Shown here: positions 51,737-61,174 of the stretch, piece by piece
Position numbering within the stretch: the stretch's first letter is position 1
How the letters are laid out: each line of letters starts with the position of its first letter
Source of the DNA: Alphaproteobacteria bacterium
GTDB taxonomy: Bacteria; Pseudomonadota; Alphaproteobacteria; Caulobacterales; Aquidulcibacteraceae
NCBI GenBank assembly: GCA_026400735.1
Contig: JAPLOL010000151.1
Span: 1-64,000 of the forward strand
Direction: 5' to 3'
DNA: 64,000 bases
Position numbers and translations under genes: made by a program
Notes under the pieces: generated by a model
Database searches by the model: none
Seen by the model: only the letters and a program-made list of their open reading frames with translations
Told to the model about the DNA's origin: nothing

Positions 51737-54187
51737 GTGTCGAACGACAATGCTTACGAAGCGCCGCAAGGTGCTGCGCCATACAAAGCCAACAAGCCGT
51801 TCATCGTGCTTGTTCTGGTGTTCGTCACTGCGTTCTTCGCAGCGATCGCCGCGCAGATCCGCGCGCATCACGACGGCGCCGCCGACACTGTCATCGCAGC
51901 GCAATCGTCAACGGCTGGTTTGATCGCCGAGCGCGTCAACGCGAACCTCGCGATAGCAATGGGCGCAAGCGCCGGCGTCACGAACCTAGCCCAGACCGCC
52001 GGCGCACCGGCGTCCGCGATCGCGACCGCCGCAGCATCCGCGAATCCCGCCATGGCCGCTGCAGTGGTGAACGGCGCCGGCGCCATTGAAGCCATCACCG
52101 ACCCTGCGCAGGCAGCGCTTGTCACCGCCGCGATCGAACGCGCGGGCCCTGCTGATGTCTGGGTCGGCGCGCCGGATCGCGGAGAGTTGCCTACTGCGCC
52201 CGTCATCGTGCGCACAATCGGCGACCGGGCCATAGTCACCGTGATCGACGCTGCGCGCTTGCTCCCGGAACTCGACGCTAACGCGCGCATCCTGATCGCA
52301 TCGCCGAGCGGCACGATCCTTTATGCATCACCGGCCATGCAGCAGGCTGGCGCGCGCGCACAGCAACAAGTGCTTGCTGCCGCGCGTAGCCGTGATCACG
52401 GCGCACTTATTCGCGACAGCGCCGGCGATACCTGGGTCGCTGCGGAGTCCACCGCGCAGATCGGTGAGTTCGGGGTCATGGCCGCGGGCCACGCGCCCGG
52501 CGCTCTAGATTTTTGGCTCGACGCCTTCTTGCGCTTTGCGCTTGTCGCGGCTGCGCCGCTCGCAGCGATGGCGGTGCTTTATCTTTTGATGCGCCAGAAC
52601 GCGCAGCGCGCACGCCTGGCCGAAGCAGAAGCCGAACGCGCCGAGACCCATTTCCAGATCGCAGCTGATGGCGCGAAGGTCGGGGTTCTCGAATGGCGTC
52701 CCGCCGGAGACGAAGTTCAGCTGTCCGAACGCGCCGCGCGTTTGCTCGGCGCACCGCGCGACGTGCTTGGCTTACGCGACTTCCTTGAATTGATCGTCGC
52801 TGAAGATCGCTTTGGCGTTGAAGAAGAATTCCGGCGTGCGCGGCAGTCCGGTCTGCTTGATGCACGCTTCCGCGTGACGCGCGGCGGCGGCCTCGGCTGG
52901 ATCGAAGCGCGCGGCACGGCCGTCGAAGACGCCAGCGGCCGCAGCGAAACGCGCGTCTTCGGCACCGTCATCGACGCAACGCAGCGCCACGAGGCCGAGG
53001 CGCGCGTGTCGCGTCTTGAGCAACAACTGCGCGCGGCAATCGACAATTTCTCCGGCCCGTTCGCACTCTGGGACTCCCGCAGGCGGCTGCTGCTTTGGAA
53101 CCAGAGCTTTGCCAAAGCCTTTAAACTCGGCCCCGATATTCTACGCATGCGCGCTTCGTACGAAGCCGTCGCAGCAGCATCGACTCCCAGCATCCGCCGC
53201 GAAAAGAACGATCCGAGCAATCCGGATGTCCGCGTAATCGAACTCACGACCGGCGAATGGCTGCACATCGTCGAGCGCCGCGCCGCCGATGGCGGCATCA
53301 TCACCGTCGGTGTCGACATCACGCCGCTGAAGCGTAAGGAAGAAGAACTCGCCAAGAATGAGCGGCGCCTCTCCGACGCACTGAGCCGAGCTGAAACGCA
53401 AGAATACCGCATCAAGGCGCTCGCCCGCGAAGCGCACGAGGAGCGCGAGAAAGCCGAAGAGGCCAGCCTCGCGAAGTCGACGTTCCTTGCGAACATGAGC
53501 CACGAATTGCGCACGCCGCTTAACGCCGTCATCGGCTTTTCGGAGATCATGGCCAAGGAGCTGTTCGGCGAGATCGGCAATCCGCAGTACAAGCAATACG
53601 CCAACGACATCTATGACAGCGGCAGCCACCTGCTCGATCTGATCAACGACATCCTCGATATGGCGAAGATCGAAGCGAACAAGCTGACGCTGACGCCAAA
53701 GCCGCTCGATCCGATGGTCGTCATTGAGCAAGCCGCGCGTCTCACCAAGCGCAAGGCCGAGGACAAAGGCCTCTCACTGGTGATCGACGCGGAAGATCTG
53801 GGTGAGATCGAAGCCGACCATCGGGCCGTCAAGCAGATCCTCCTGAACCTGCTCTCGAACGCCGTGAAGTTTACCGATCAAGGGGCGATCATGGTGCATG
53901 GCCGCGGCACCACGCAGGGCATCACGCTGCGCGTCGTCGATACGGGCTGCGGCATCCCTCCGGAGCACCTGCCGCGCCTGGCGCGCCCGTTCGAGCAAGT
54001 CGAGCAAGAACTGACACGCAACCATCACGGTACGGGTCTTGGCCTCGCGCTGACCAAGTCGCTCGTGGAAATGCACGGCGGCAAGCTTTCGATTCAAAGC
54101 GAAGTCGGCCGCGGCACGATCGTGACTGTCACCCTGCCGCGCACGTTCGGCGGTAGCCGCGAAGCCGAAGCAACCGCAGCCGAATAA
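51737..54187 (+). CDS. PleC/DivJ-like PAS sensor histidine kinase
   Basis: 816 residues from the GTG at 51737 (GGGGAAT upstream). One membrane helix near residue 30, a periplasmic region of about 220 residues, a second helix near 265-285, then PAS-like domains (FQIAADGAKVGVLEWRP), HisKA with His589 in FLANMSHELRTPLNAVIGF, and HATPase motifs (LLNLLSNAVKF, DTGCGIPPEHLPRLARPFEQ, GTGLGLAL). This kinase domain type is that of PleC/DivJ in Caulobacter cell-cycle signalling, and pepN adjacency may support PleC. Orthology is inference. Confidence 0.85.
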   Translation: MSNDNAYEAPQGAAPYKANKPFIVLVLVFVTAFFAAIAAQIRAHHDGAADTVIAAQSSTAGLIAERVNANLAIAMGASAGVTNLAQTAGAPASAIATAAASANPAMAAAVVNGAGAIEAITDPAQAALVTAAIERAGPADVWVGAPDRGELPTAPVIVRTIGDRAIVTVIDAARLLPELDANARILIASPSGTILYASPAMQQAGARAQQQVLAAARSRDHGALIRDSAGDTWVAAESTAQIGEFGVMAAGHAPGALDFWLDAFLRFALVAAAPLAAMAVLYLLMRQNAQRARLAEAEAERAETHFQIAADGAKVGVLEWRPAGDEVQLSERAARLLGAPRDVLGLRDFLELIVAEDRFGVEEEFRRARQSGLLDARFRVTRGGGLGWIEARGTAVEDASGRSETRVFGTVIDATQRHEAEARVSRLEQQLRAAIDNFSGPFALWDSRRRLLLWNQSFAKAFKLGPDILRMRASYEAVAAASTPSIRREKNDPSNPDVRVIELTTGEWLHIVERRAADGGIITVGVDITPLKRKEEELAKNERRLSDALSRAETQEYRIKALAREAHEEREKAEEASLAKSTFLANMSHELRTPLNAVIGFSEIMAKELFGEIGNPQYKQYANDIYDSGSHLLDLINDILDMAKIEANKLTLTPKPLDPMVVIEQAARLTKRKAEDKGLSLVIDAEDLGEIEADHRAVKQILLNLLSNAVKFTDQGAIMVHGRGTTQGITLRVVDTGCGIPPEHLPRLARPFEQVEQELTRNHHGTGLGLALTKSLVEMHGGKLSIQSEVGRGTIVTVTLPRTFGGSREAEATAAE

Positions 54188-54191
54188 TCGC

Positions 54192-54809
54192 CTAAGGCTG
54201 CGGCTCGCCCTGCCGCAAACGTTCCTGACGCCGTTCGCGCCAGCGTTCACGCCGTTCTTGGCGGCGCTCTTGAATCTCCTCGCGGCGTTCCGGCGTGAGC
54301 GCAGGACGTTCGGCGCGCTCGCCTGCGGGACCCGCTCCGTCGCGACGCATCGCCGGCGCGGCGCTACGGAGAGCTTGAAGCGTTTCGCGCCGCTGCTCGG
54401 GTGTGAGCTCCGCCAGGCCATCGATAACGCTGTTCTGGAACACGCCAATGGCGGCCTGATCGGCGGCGCGTAACCGCTCAAAGGCTGCGCGGACTCGCAC
54501 GGCATCGTACGGTTCTTGCGCGGCCGCCTCGAAAGCATCGCGGCGCGCTTGCACGGCCGCCTGACGCACCTCGCGCGACCCGCTCCATGTTGCCGTCAAT
54601 TCCTCGCGCATCGAGTCCCGGAGTTCAGGAGGCAGCGCACCGAGGAATGCTCCCGGGCCAGGCAAACGCGAGACCGTCGCGCGATCATCGCCTTCGCGTT
54701 CCAGACGTACGCCCGCACTCCAAGCGCCTGCCACGCCGCCGATCACGAGCAAATTCAGCGCAACGGATGCAAACAGCAACGTTCGCCACGGAAAGCGGGC
54801 TTCACTCAT
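54192..54809 (-). CDS. Periplasmic ZraP/CpxP-like metal-resistance or stress protein
   Basis: 205 residues. An N-terminal membrane helix (about 9-28), then a helical periplasmic part with LPPELRDSMREELTATW and a long Arg/Glu-rich C-terminal coiled end (ERREEIQERRQERRERWRE). Fits the heavy-metal sensor/CpxP-like family in style. Last gene of the ECF module; its start overlaps the stop of the anti-sigma-like gene. Confidence 0.75.
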   Translation of the reverse strand: MSEARFPWRTLLFASVALNLLVIGGVAGAWSAGVRLEREGDDRATVSRLPGPGAFLGALPPELRDSMREELTATWSGSREVRQAAVQARRDAFEAAAQEPYDAVRVRAAFERLRAADQAAIGVFQNSVIDGLAELTPEQRRETLQALRSAAPAMRRDGAGPAGERAERPALTPERREEIQERRQERRERWRERRQERLRQGEPQP

Positions 54810-55204
54810 CCTTCGTCCTCAAACGCCGACGGCGCTTCGAACGCCATCGAAAAATATGAATCATCCTCGACTGGCGCAGGCGCAAGCAAGCCACCGCTAT
54901 AGCCGATCACCACGCCGAACACGGCGCACGCGGCGAGCGCCAACATCGCACGCCGATCGAACGCCGGCCGCTGCACCCGTGGCGCAAACGCCAAGATACG
55001 CGCCGCCAGATCAGCGGATGGTTCGGTGTCGCCTCGCGCGCCATCGAGCAATGCATCTAGCTTGCGCGCTTCTCCGATCAGCGCCGCCGCATCGCTTCCA
55101 GGCTGAGCGGCAAATGCCGCTCCCTCAGCGCGCAGCTCAGCGGGCCAGCGGCAGAAGTCCGCGCCATAAGCGTCCAACAATTCGGCGAACCGCTCCCGGT
55201 CCAT
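54806..55204 (-). CDS. Probable anti-sigma factor, single-pass membrane protein
   Basis: 132 residues from the ATG at 55204 (AAGGA 8 nt upstream; a GTG at 55225 overlapping the sigma stop is the alternative). A soluble N-terminal region (ERFAELLDAYGADFCRWPAEL) is followed by one membrane helix (LALAACAVFGVVIGYSGGLL) and a short periplasmic tail. Position just after an ECF sigma gene suggests it holds the sigma at the membrane. No zinc-binding HxxxCxxC motif was seen. Confidence 0.7.
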   Translation of the reverse strand: MDRERFAELLDAYGADFCRWPAELRAEGAAFAAQPGSDAAALIGEARKLDALLDGARGDTEPSADLAARILAFAPRVQRPAFDRRAMLALAACAVFGVVIGYSGGLLAPAPVEDDSYFSMAFEAPSAFEDEG

Positions 55205-55221
55205 GCTCTTTTCCTTTTCAG

Positions 55222-55794
55222 TCACGACGCGCTCTCTGCGCCGCCTATTAAGTCCTGCGCCACATCCGCCAGGGCGGCCTTCAACGCACGCCGTCCGCGC
55301 GCCAAGAGAGACTCAAGAGCTTCAACGCTGATCTCGAGTATTTCCGCCGCGGCAATGTTGCTCATTTCATCGAAGTGCACCAACGCGATCGCCGCACGCT
55401 GGCGCTCGGGGAGTTCGGCCAAAGCCGCCTGCACTTTGGCGGCGCGCTGGCGCGCAAGCCACTCCTCGCTCGCGAGGGGGCGCGTATCAGCGACCATCAC
55501 CCCCGCGTCGGGATCGGTTTTTTCTCTACGACGGCGCAAGCGGTCATAGCAAAGATTGAGCGCAACGCGATGCATCCAGGTTTCGAACTTGGCTTGCCCC
55601 GGCTTCCAGCGCGGCGCGTCCCGCCAGACGCGCAGAAACACCTCCTGCGCAACGTCTTCGGCTTCGGATTTATCACTCAGCATGCGACGCGCGACGCTGA
55701 CCATCTTCGGCAGATGACGGCGCACAAGCGCTTCGGCGGCGCGCGCATCGCCCGCCCCCGCACTGCGGACGAGTTCGGCGTCCGGATCGATCAT
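55222..55794 (-). CDS. ECF-type RNA polymerase sigma factor
   Basis: 190 residues. Region 2 shows ALVRRHLPKMVSVARRMLSD and SEAEDVAQEVFLRVW, region 4 shows LPERQRAAIALVHFDEMSN and AAAEILEISVEALESLLARG. It directs transcription of a regulon, probably envelope-related. The stop overlaps the anti-sigma-like GTG (alternative start), and the EF-hand gene ends 26 nt upstream. The promoter is not obvious. Confidence 0.93.
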   Translation of the reverse strand: MIDPDAELVRSAGAGDARAAEALVRRHLPKMVSVARRMLSDKSEAEDVAQEVFLRVWRDAPRWKPGQAKFETWMHRVALNLCYDRLRRRREKTDPDAGVMVADTRPLASEEWLARQRAAKVQAALAELPERQRAAIALVHFDEMSNIAAAEILEISVEALESLLARGRRALKAALADVAQDLIGGAESAS

Positions 55795-55820
55795 GCGTGC
55801 TCGACGTCCATCACACTCCG

Positions 55821-56225
55821 CTAGCGCCGCTGCAGGAAGCGACGCGCCAGATCTAGTTCTTCGGTAGAGACAATGTCGTCATGATTACGGTCGAGCCGCT
55901 CGAAGCCTCGATAGGGCAAGTTTGCCATCTCGGTGCGGCTGATGCGGCCATCACGATTGGCGTCGGCGCCTTCGAAACCGTTGCGGCCTGAGCCGCCGGA
56001 GCGCGCGCTCACGGCAGCGCGCTCCGCTTCGGACACGAACCCGTCGTCGTTCGAGTCGATCAGCTCGAACATGGCGCTGCGCGCTGCCTGCGCTTCCGCC
56101 CGTGTGATTGAGCCATCGTGGTTTGTGTCCGCAGCCTGCAACATTGCTAGCCTGCCGCCACCCTGTTGGGCGAACGCGGGCATCGCTACCAGCCCCGCCG
56201 CCAGCGCCAACCATGCCAATTTCAT
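55821..56225 (-). CDS. Secreted EF-hand calcium-binding protein
   Basis: 134 residues. A signal peptide (KLAWLALAAGLVAMPAFA) is followed by four EF-hand loops: DTNHDGSITRAE, DSNDDGFVSEAE, DANRDGRISRTE and DRNHDDIVSTEE. The last loop is less canonical at the glycine position. Likely binds calcium in the periplasm. It starts 23 nt after the glnE stop and is followed by the ECF sigma gene, so a calcium or envelope signal for the sigma is an attractive guess. Confidence 0.88.
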   Translation of the reverse strand: MKLAWLALAAGLVAMPAFAQQGGGRLAMLQAADTNHDGSITRAEAQAARSAMFELIDSNDDGFVSEAERAAVSARSGGSGRNGFEGADANRDGRISRTEMANLPYRGFERLDRNHDDIVSTEELDLARRFLQRR

Positions 56226-56248
56226 GCGTGAACTCCATCGTTTGGCTT

Positions 56249-59101
56249 CTAACGGCCAGGCGCGGCCGATCCGTCGCCGACGATCTGCAGAAAGTCGGCG
56301 CGCACCGCCGCCTGAGTGGCGCGAAGCATGGTTTCCAATTCTTCGCCGCTGGCAACGTCGGCAAGAGCTACGAGACGCCCAATCAAGGGCTTCGGCGCCG
56401 CCTCCAGACTGAAATCGCCTGAGACTGCGATCCGCAACGTCTGCTGCAAGGTGCTCAGCAAGCGCCAGGCGCTATCGAGCCGCGCTGCGGCGTCAGGCGA
56501 GACGGCTCCTGCCTCGGTGAGTTTGGCGAGCGCGTCGCCGGTGTTCGCATCGATGACCGCGGCGTTTGCCGCGCCAAGTTGGAGCGCTTGGGCCGCGAAT
56601 TCTATGTCGACGAAGCCGCCGGGCGCGAGCTTGAGGTCCCAGGCGCTTCGGCTGGGGCGTTCGCGATCCATGCGCGCGCGCATGTCGGCGACCTCGGCGA
56701 AAATCTTCGTGCGATCGTGCGGACGCGCAATCGCCGCATGCGCCGTCGCAAGAGCGCGGCGGCCGAGGTCAGCATCGCCCGCTACGGGCCGCAGCCGCGT
56801 TAGCGCCTGAAGCTCCCAGGTCCAGGCTTCTTCGGCATAATAGCGCTCAAACGACGAGAGCCTGACCGCGACCGGACCTTTCGACCCCGATGGTCTGAGC
56901 TTGGTATCGATCTCATAGAGCGCGCCTTCTTCCGTCGGCGCCGAGAGAGCGCTGATAAGGCGTTGCGTGAGGCGGGTATAGAAATCCGACGGCGACGCGT
57001 TCTCGGCTGGCGCATCGTACACAAGCATCAAATCGAGATCGGAGTCTTCGGCCAGTTCGCGGCCGCCAAACTTACCGAGTGCGAGTACAGTAAATGCCCC
57101 AGGTTGCGGCCCCTGCTGGCGTTCGACTTCCGCCAGCGCCGCCTCCGCCATGACCACAACGCACGTCTCTGCAAGGTCGGCATACGCGGCGCCAGCCTGC
57201 TCTGGCGTCGCTGATTGGTCGAGGATCTGGACCGCAATCCGAAACGCTTCCTCGCGATGAAACCGCCGCGCGGCGTTGATCTGGCCCTCGAAATTGTCAG
57301 CGTCGGCGGCCCGCTCGCGCAGCTCCGCCAAGCGGGAGCCCGGTGCGTCTTGTCCCAACGGATTTGCAAAACGCGGCTCGATGAGGGCGTCAAGCAACGC
57401 TGGCCGGCGCGCAAGTTTATCACCGAGCTTCGGCGCGAGCGCGAGAACGCCAGCGATGAGATCGAGAAATTTCGGTCGCGCATCCAGCAACGCCAGAACC
57501 TGAACACCCGCTGACAGCGAACCGAAAAACGACGCGAAACGCGCGAACGCCTGGTCGGCGTCGCCGGCATTGGAAAACGCGCGCAGAAGCCTTGGCGTTA
57601 GGCGCGTCAGCAACTCACGCGCGCGTTCGGAGCGCATGGCGCGCACGCGGCCATGGTGCCAGCCGCGGATGGTTTGGCTTACCGAGGCCGGGTCGGTGAA
57701 GCCAAGCTTGGCGATCGTATTCAACGTCTCAGGTTGATCTTCTACGCCGGTGAAGATGAGGCTGCCCATGGGGTCAGCGAGACTGCGCTTCTTGTCACCG
57801 AAAAGCTGGTGGTCGATGTCCGATACAATGAGGCGGCGTTCCACAAGCGCAGCGTCGAAGGCCTCAAGTGTCTCGAACCCGGAGAGAGCCGCAACATGCG
57901 CGCGCGTTTCGGGATCGGCGGGCACTTTGTGGGTCTGCGCGTCTTCAAGCATCTGAATCCGGTGCTCGACTTCGCGGAAAAACACGTACGCTTCGCGCAA
58001 GGCGTCGCGCGCCTCTGCCGAGATTGCGCCGGCCTCGACGAGATCCCCCAGAGCCTCCAGCGTATGCGGCGAGCGGAGCTTCTTGTTGCGACCACCCAAG
58101 ATCAGCTGCTGGGTCTGGGCGAATAACTCAATATCGCGGATGCCGCCGCGACCGAGCTTCACATCGAACACCGGCTCGCCGAGTTCAGCACTTTTGTGGG
58201 CGGACAGGATTTGGCGCTTGATCGAGTGCACGTCCTCGACAGCGGCGAAATCAAGATGCTTGCGCCAGACGAACGGCTGCAGCGAGTCTAAGAATTCGAC
58301 CCCGGCTTCACGGTCGCCGGCAGCGGCGCGTGCCTTGATGAAGGCCGCACGCTCCCAATTTTGACCGAGGTTCTGGTAATAGTGCTCGGCTGAGGCGATC
58401 GAGACTGCGACCGGTGTCGACCCAGGATCAGGACGCAAACGCAGATCGGTGCGGAAAACGTAACCATCCGGCGTCACTTCTTCGAGCGTACGCACCAACG
58501 GCGCCACCATGCGCACGGCGGCAACGCGCGGTTCGCGGGCGCCGGCAGCAGCGAGTTTCTCTGCGTCGAAAAAGACCGAGAAATCGATATCGCTGGAATA
58601 ATTGAGTTCCCCGGCGCCCATTTTGCCCATCGCGATAAGCGCCATGCCAGGTGCGGGACCGATGTCGCTATCGAAAGCGCCAGCGACGATGTCGCCTCGC
58701 CTGGCGCTTTCAGTTGCGGCGACCGCGATTGCAGCGCGCAACGCCGCGTCGGCGAATGCGGTGATCGCGCCGGTCACCTTCATGAGCGGCCAAACACCCG
58801 AGAGATCGGCCAACGCTGCGGACAAGTGCGCGGCGTCCTTTGCGCGGCGCAGAATCGACATTGCCTCCTCGATCGGACGCGGCGCGCGCGCGAGTGCGTC
58901 TGCTGCAGCGATCGCTTCCTGCAGAATGCGCTCGGCCCAGGCTTCGTCCGGCGAAGTGAGCAGATCCGAACGGCGAAGCATTAGACGCCGGAGATAAGGA
59001 GCGTGAGACGCGGCAGCCGCAGACGCTTGTTGCCAAACGGTGCCGGCCAACGCATCGGGTCCATGTTGGCTGGCGAGCGCTGCGCGAACGGCGTTGCTCA
59101 T
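56249..59101 (-). CDS. glnE: Glutamine synthetase adenylyltransferase/adenylyl-removing enzyme
   Basis: 950 residues, the bifunctional enzyme that switches glutamine synthetase activity by adenylylation in response to PII. Two nucleotidyltransferase domains are visible: N-terminal AMGKMGAGELNYSSDIDFSV and C-terminal ALGKFGGRELAEDSDLDLML. Full length. The start overlaps the histidine kinase stop, and the EF-hand gene follows at 23 nt. In rhizobia, as I recall, glnE likewise follows degP and a two-component pair. Confidence 0.95.
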   Translation of the reverse strand: MSNAVRAALASQHGPDALAGTVWQQASAAAASHAPYLRRLMLRRSDLLTSPDEAWAERILQEAIAAADALARAPRPIEEAMSILRRAKDAAHLSAALADLSGVWPLMKVTGAITAFADAALRAAIAVAATESARRGDIVAGAFDSDIGPAPGMALIAMGKMGAGELNYSSDIDFSVFFDAEKLAAAGAREPRVAAVRMVAPLVRTLEEVTPDGYVFRTDLRLRPDPGSTPVAVSIASAEHYYQNLGQNWERAAFIKARAAAGDREAGVEFLDSLQPFVWRKHLDFAAVEDVHSIKRQILSAHKSAELGEPVFDVKLGRGGIRDIELFAQTQQLILGGRNKKLRSPHTLEALGDLVEAGAISAEARDALREAYVFFREVEHRIQMLEDAQTHKVPADPETRAHVAALSGFETLEAFDAALVERRLIVSDIDHQLFGDKKRSLADPMGSLIFTGVEDQPETLNTIAKLGFTDPASVSQTIRGWHHGRVRAMRSERARELLTRLTPRLLRAFSNAGDADQAFARFASFFGSLSAGVQVLALLDARPKFLDLIAGVLALAPKLGDKLARRPALLDALIEPRFANPLGQDAPGSRLAELRERAADADNFEGQINAARRFHREEAFRIAVQILDQSATPEQAGAAYADLAETCVVVMAEAALAEVERQQGPQPGAFTVLALGKFGGRELAEDSDLDLMLVYDAPAENASPSDFYTRLTQRLISALSAPTEEGALYEIDTKLRPSGSKGPVAVRLSSFERYYAEEAWTWELQALTRLRPVAGDADLGRRALATAHAAIARPHDRTKIFAEVADMRARMDRERPSRSAWDLKLAPGGFVDIEFAAQALQLGAANAAVIDANTGDALAKLTEAGAVSPDAAARLDSAWRLLSTLQQTLRIAVSGDFSLEAAPKPLIGRLVALADVASGEELETMLRATQAAVRADFLQIVGDGSAAPGR

Positions 59102-60498
59102 GAGTTCGCCATCGCAGGCAAGACCAACACCGCGCCCAAACCCTTGCGTTCACCTTGACCGCCAAGGCCATCACGCAAATGCAAGCCGCCTTTGTGTAGA
59201 CGCGCAACGGCAGCGACGAGGCTTAGCCCAAGACCTGCCCCTGGCGTCGAACGCGCACTCTCGAGCCGCACGAAGCGATCAAGCACCCGATCGCGATCTT
59301 CCGGCGCGATGCCGGGGCCATCGTCGGAAACGGCGATCTCAATACGGCCATCAGCACGACGCACAGCGCGCACTTCCACGCGACCGCCATCGTATGTGTA
59401 TTTGAGCGCGTTCTCGATGAGGTTGGAAACGGCTTGCGTGAAGAGGCCCGGCTCACCGTAGATGTAGAGCCCGTCTTCAACTTCGCCCTTGAGCGAACGC
59501 CGCACGTCTTCGGCCGCAGGCTCGTAGAAGTCGACCAGTTCGCGCAAAATCCCCGTGGCGTTCACGCGCTCAAAGCGCCAAGTGACGTTGCCTTCAACGC
59601 GCGCCAGTTTCAGCACAGCGGAGAACGTGTCGAGCACACTATCGGCCTCCTCCAGCGCGACGCGCAAAGCTTCGCGGTCAGCCTCAGTGTTTGGCGGCGT
59701 TTCCAGCGCGGCTTCCAGCCTTTGACGAAAGCGCGTGAGCGGCGAACGCAGATCGTGCGCGATCGCATCACCGGCGGTGCGCGAGACCTGCATTAGATGC
59801 TGCAAACGATCGAGCATGGCGTTCATAGCGATGGCGAGTGCATCGAACTCATCGTTCTCACCGCGCACCGGCGCACGTCGCGTTATGTCTCCGCTCATGA
59901 CGTCGTGCGCAGTAGATGCGAGCGCTTCGACGCGACGCGACGCCAACCACGATCCGATAAGGCCGCTGGCGATGGAGAGCACCACACCGAGCAACGCCAC
60001 CGTCCAGAGCGCGCTGGTGATGCGCCCCGAGATGAGCGCGCTGTCGCCGAGATCGCGCGCGACAAGGAGAATGGGCCCGCTCAGCAATCTCCCGACTTGC
60101 CCGCGCGCACGGCCACGCATGGCGTTGCCCTGTTCGTCGACACGCTCGAAGGTGAAGTCGACGCGCTCGGCGGCGCCGGCCGGTGTTTGAGGCAATTGCT
60201 GGAAGTCGCCGGTGATGACGGTGCCGTTGCTTTCAGCCAACACGTAAAGCAGCGGGCCCTGGCGGGCGGCGCGTTCGACAACCTCTTGGTTCAAACGTCG
60301 AATGCCGCCCTCGCCGTAGGCACGGTCGAGCGCGGCATATTCTTGGTCAGCTAGGAGGTCGGAGTCAGCGTTGAGCTGGCCGACGGTGGCGAAATAGACG
60401 TAGCCGAGCAGCGCGAGCACGAACACGAGCACGATCCCGGCTTGCGCAAGCGCGAGCCGGAACGTGGTCGTCCGAAGGAGCGAGAGGCTTGGCCTCAT
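59098..60498 (-). CDS. HAMP-domain sensor histidine kinase
   Basis: 466 residues. Two membrane helices (about 15-35 and 165-185) enclose a periplasmic loop, then a HAMP segment (SRRVEALASTAHDVMSGD), HisKA with DAIAHDLRSPLTRF, and HATPase motifs (NLIENALKYTYDGG, DDGPGIAPEDRDRV, GAGLGLSLVAAVA). Partner of the OmpR-type regulator upstream (4-nt overlap). Position next to degP implies an envelope-stress role. Confidence 0.93.
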   Translation of the reverse strand: MRPSLSLLRTTTFRLALAQAGIVLVFVLALLGYVYFATVGQLNADSDLLADQEYAALDRAYGEGGIRRLNQEVVERAARQGPLLYVLAESNGTVITGDFQQLPQTPAGAAERVDFTFERVDEQGNAMRGRARGQVGRLLSGPILLVARDLGDSALISGRITSALWTVALLGVVLSIASGLIGSWLASRRVEALASTAHDVMSGDITRRAPVRGENDEFDALAIAMNAMLDRLQHLMQVSRTAGDAIAHDLRSPLTRFRQRLEAALETPPNTEADREALRVALEEADSVLDTFSAVLKLARVEGNVTWRFERVNATGILRELVDFYEPAAEDVRRSLKGEVEDGLYIYGEPGLFTQAVSNLIENALKYTYDGGRVEVRAVRRADGRIEIAVSDDGPGIAPEDRDRVLDRFVRLESARSTPGAGLGLSLVAAVARLHKGGLHLRDGLGGQGERKGLGAVLVLPAMANS

Positions 60499-61163
60499 GC
60501 CTCCAGTCGATAGCCCGATCCTCGCACCGTGTGCAAAAGAGACTGCGCGAAATCACGATCGATTTTCGAGCGAAGGCGAGAAATGTGCACGTCGATGACG
60601 TTCGTCTGAGGATCGAAATGATAATCCCAGACGTTTTCGAGCAGCATCTTGCGCGTAACGGTCTGACCCGAATGGCGCATGAGGTACTCGAGCAGCCGAA
60701 ATTCGCGCGGCTGCAGGTCGAGCTTTTTGCCGCCGCGCTTCACGGTGCGGGCCAGCAAATCCATTTCCAGATCGCCGACAGCAAGCTTGGTTTGCGGCTC
60801 ACGGTCACGGCCGTTCCATAGCGCCCGAACGCGAGCCAGCAGCTCGCGCGTCGAGAACGGCTTACCGAGATAGTCGTTGGCCCCGGCATTGAGGCCTTCG
60901 ATGCGGTGGTCTTCGTCATGCAGCGCCGACAAGATCAGCACCGGTGTCGAGACGCCTTGGTCGCGCAGCTCACGCACGACCGAGACGCCCAGCTTCTTCG
61001 GCAACATGCGATCGAGAACGATCACATCGTAGCCGCCGGTAGAGGCCATCGACTGACCTAGTTCGCCGTCACCAGCGATCTCAACCTCGTGGGCATCGGC
61101 CGTAAGCGATGCCTTGAGGTTTGCGGCCATCTCGGCATCGTCCTCAACCAGGAGAACCCTCAT
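60495..61163 (-). CDS. OmpR-family response regulator
   Basis: 222 residues from the ATG at 61163 (GAGGAG 7 nt upstream). Receiver domain with the acidic pair VEDD, phospho-Asp in VIVLDRMLP and Lys in DYLGKPFSTRELL. The C-terminal winged helix has REFRLLEYLMRHSGQTVTRK and NVIDVHISRLRSKID. Lies 11 nt after the degP stop, and its own stop overlaps the kinase start. Confidence 0.93.
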   Translation of the reverse strand: MRVLLVEDDAEMAANLKASLTADAHEVEIAGDGELGQSMASTGGYDVIVLDRMLPKKLGVSVVRELRDQGVSTPVLILSALHDEDHRIEGLNAGANDYLGKPFSTRELLARVRALWNGRDREPQTKLAVGDLEMDLLARTVKRGGKKLDLQPREFRLLEYLMRHSGQTVTRKMLLENVWDYHFDPQTNVIDVHISRLRSKIDRDFAQSLLHTVRGSGYRLEA

Positions 61164-61174
61164 ATTGTCTCTCC

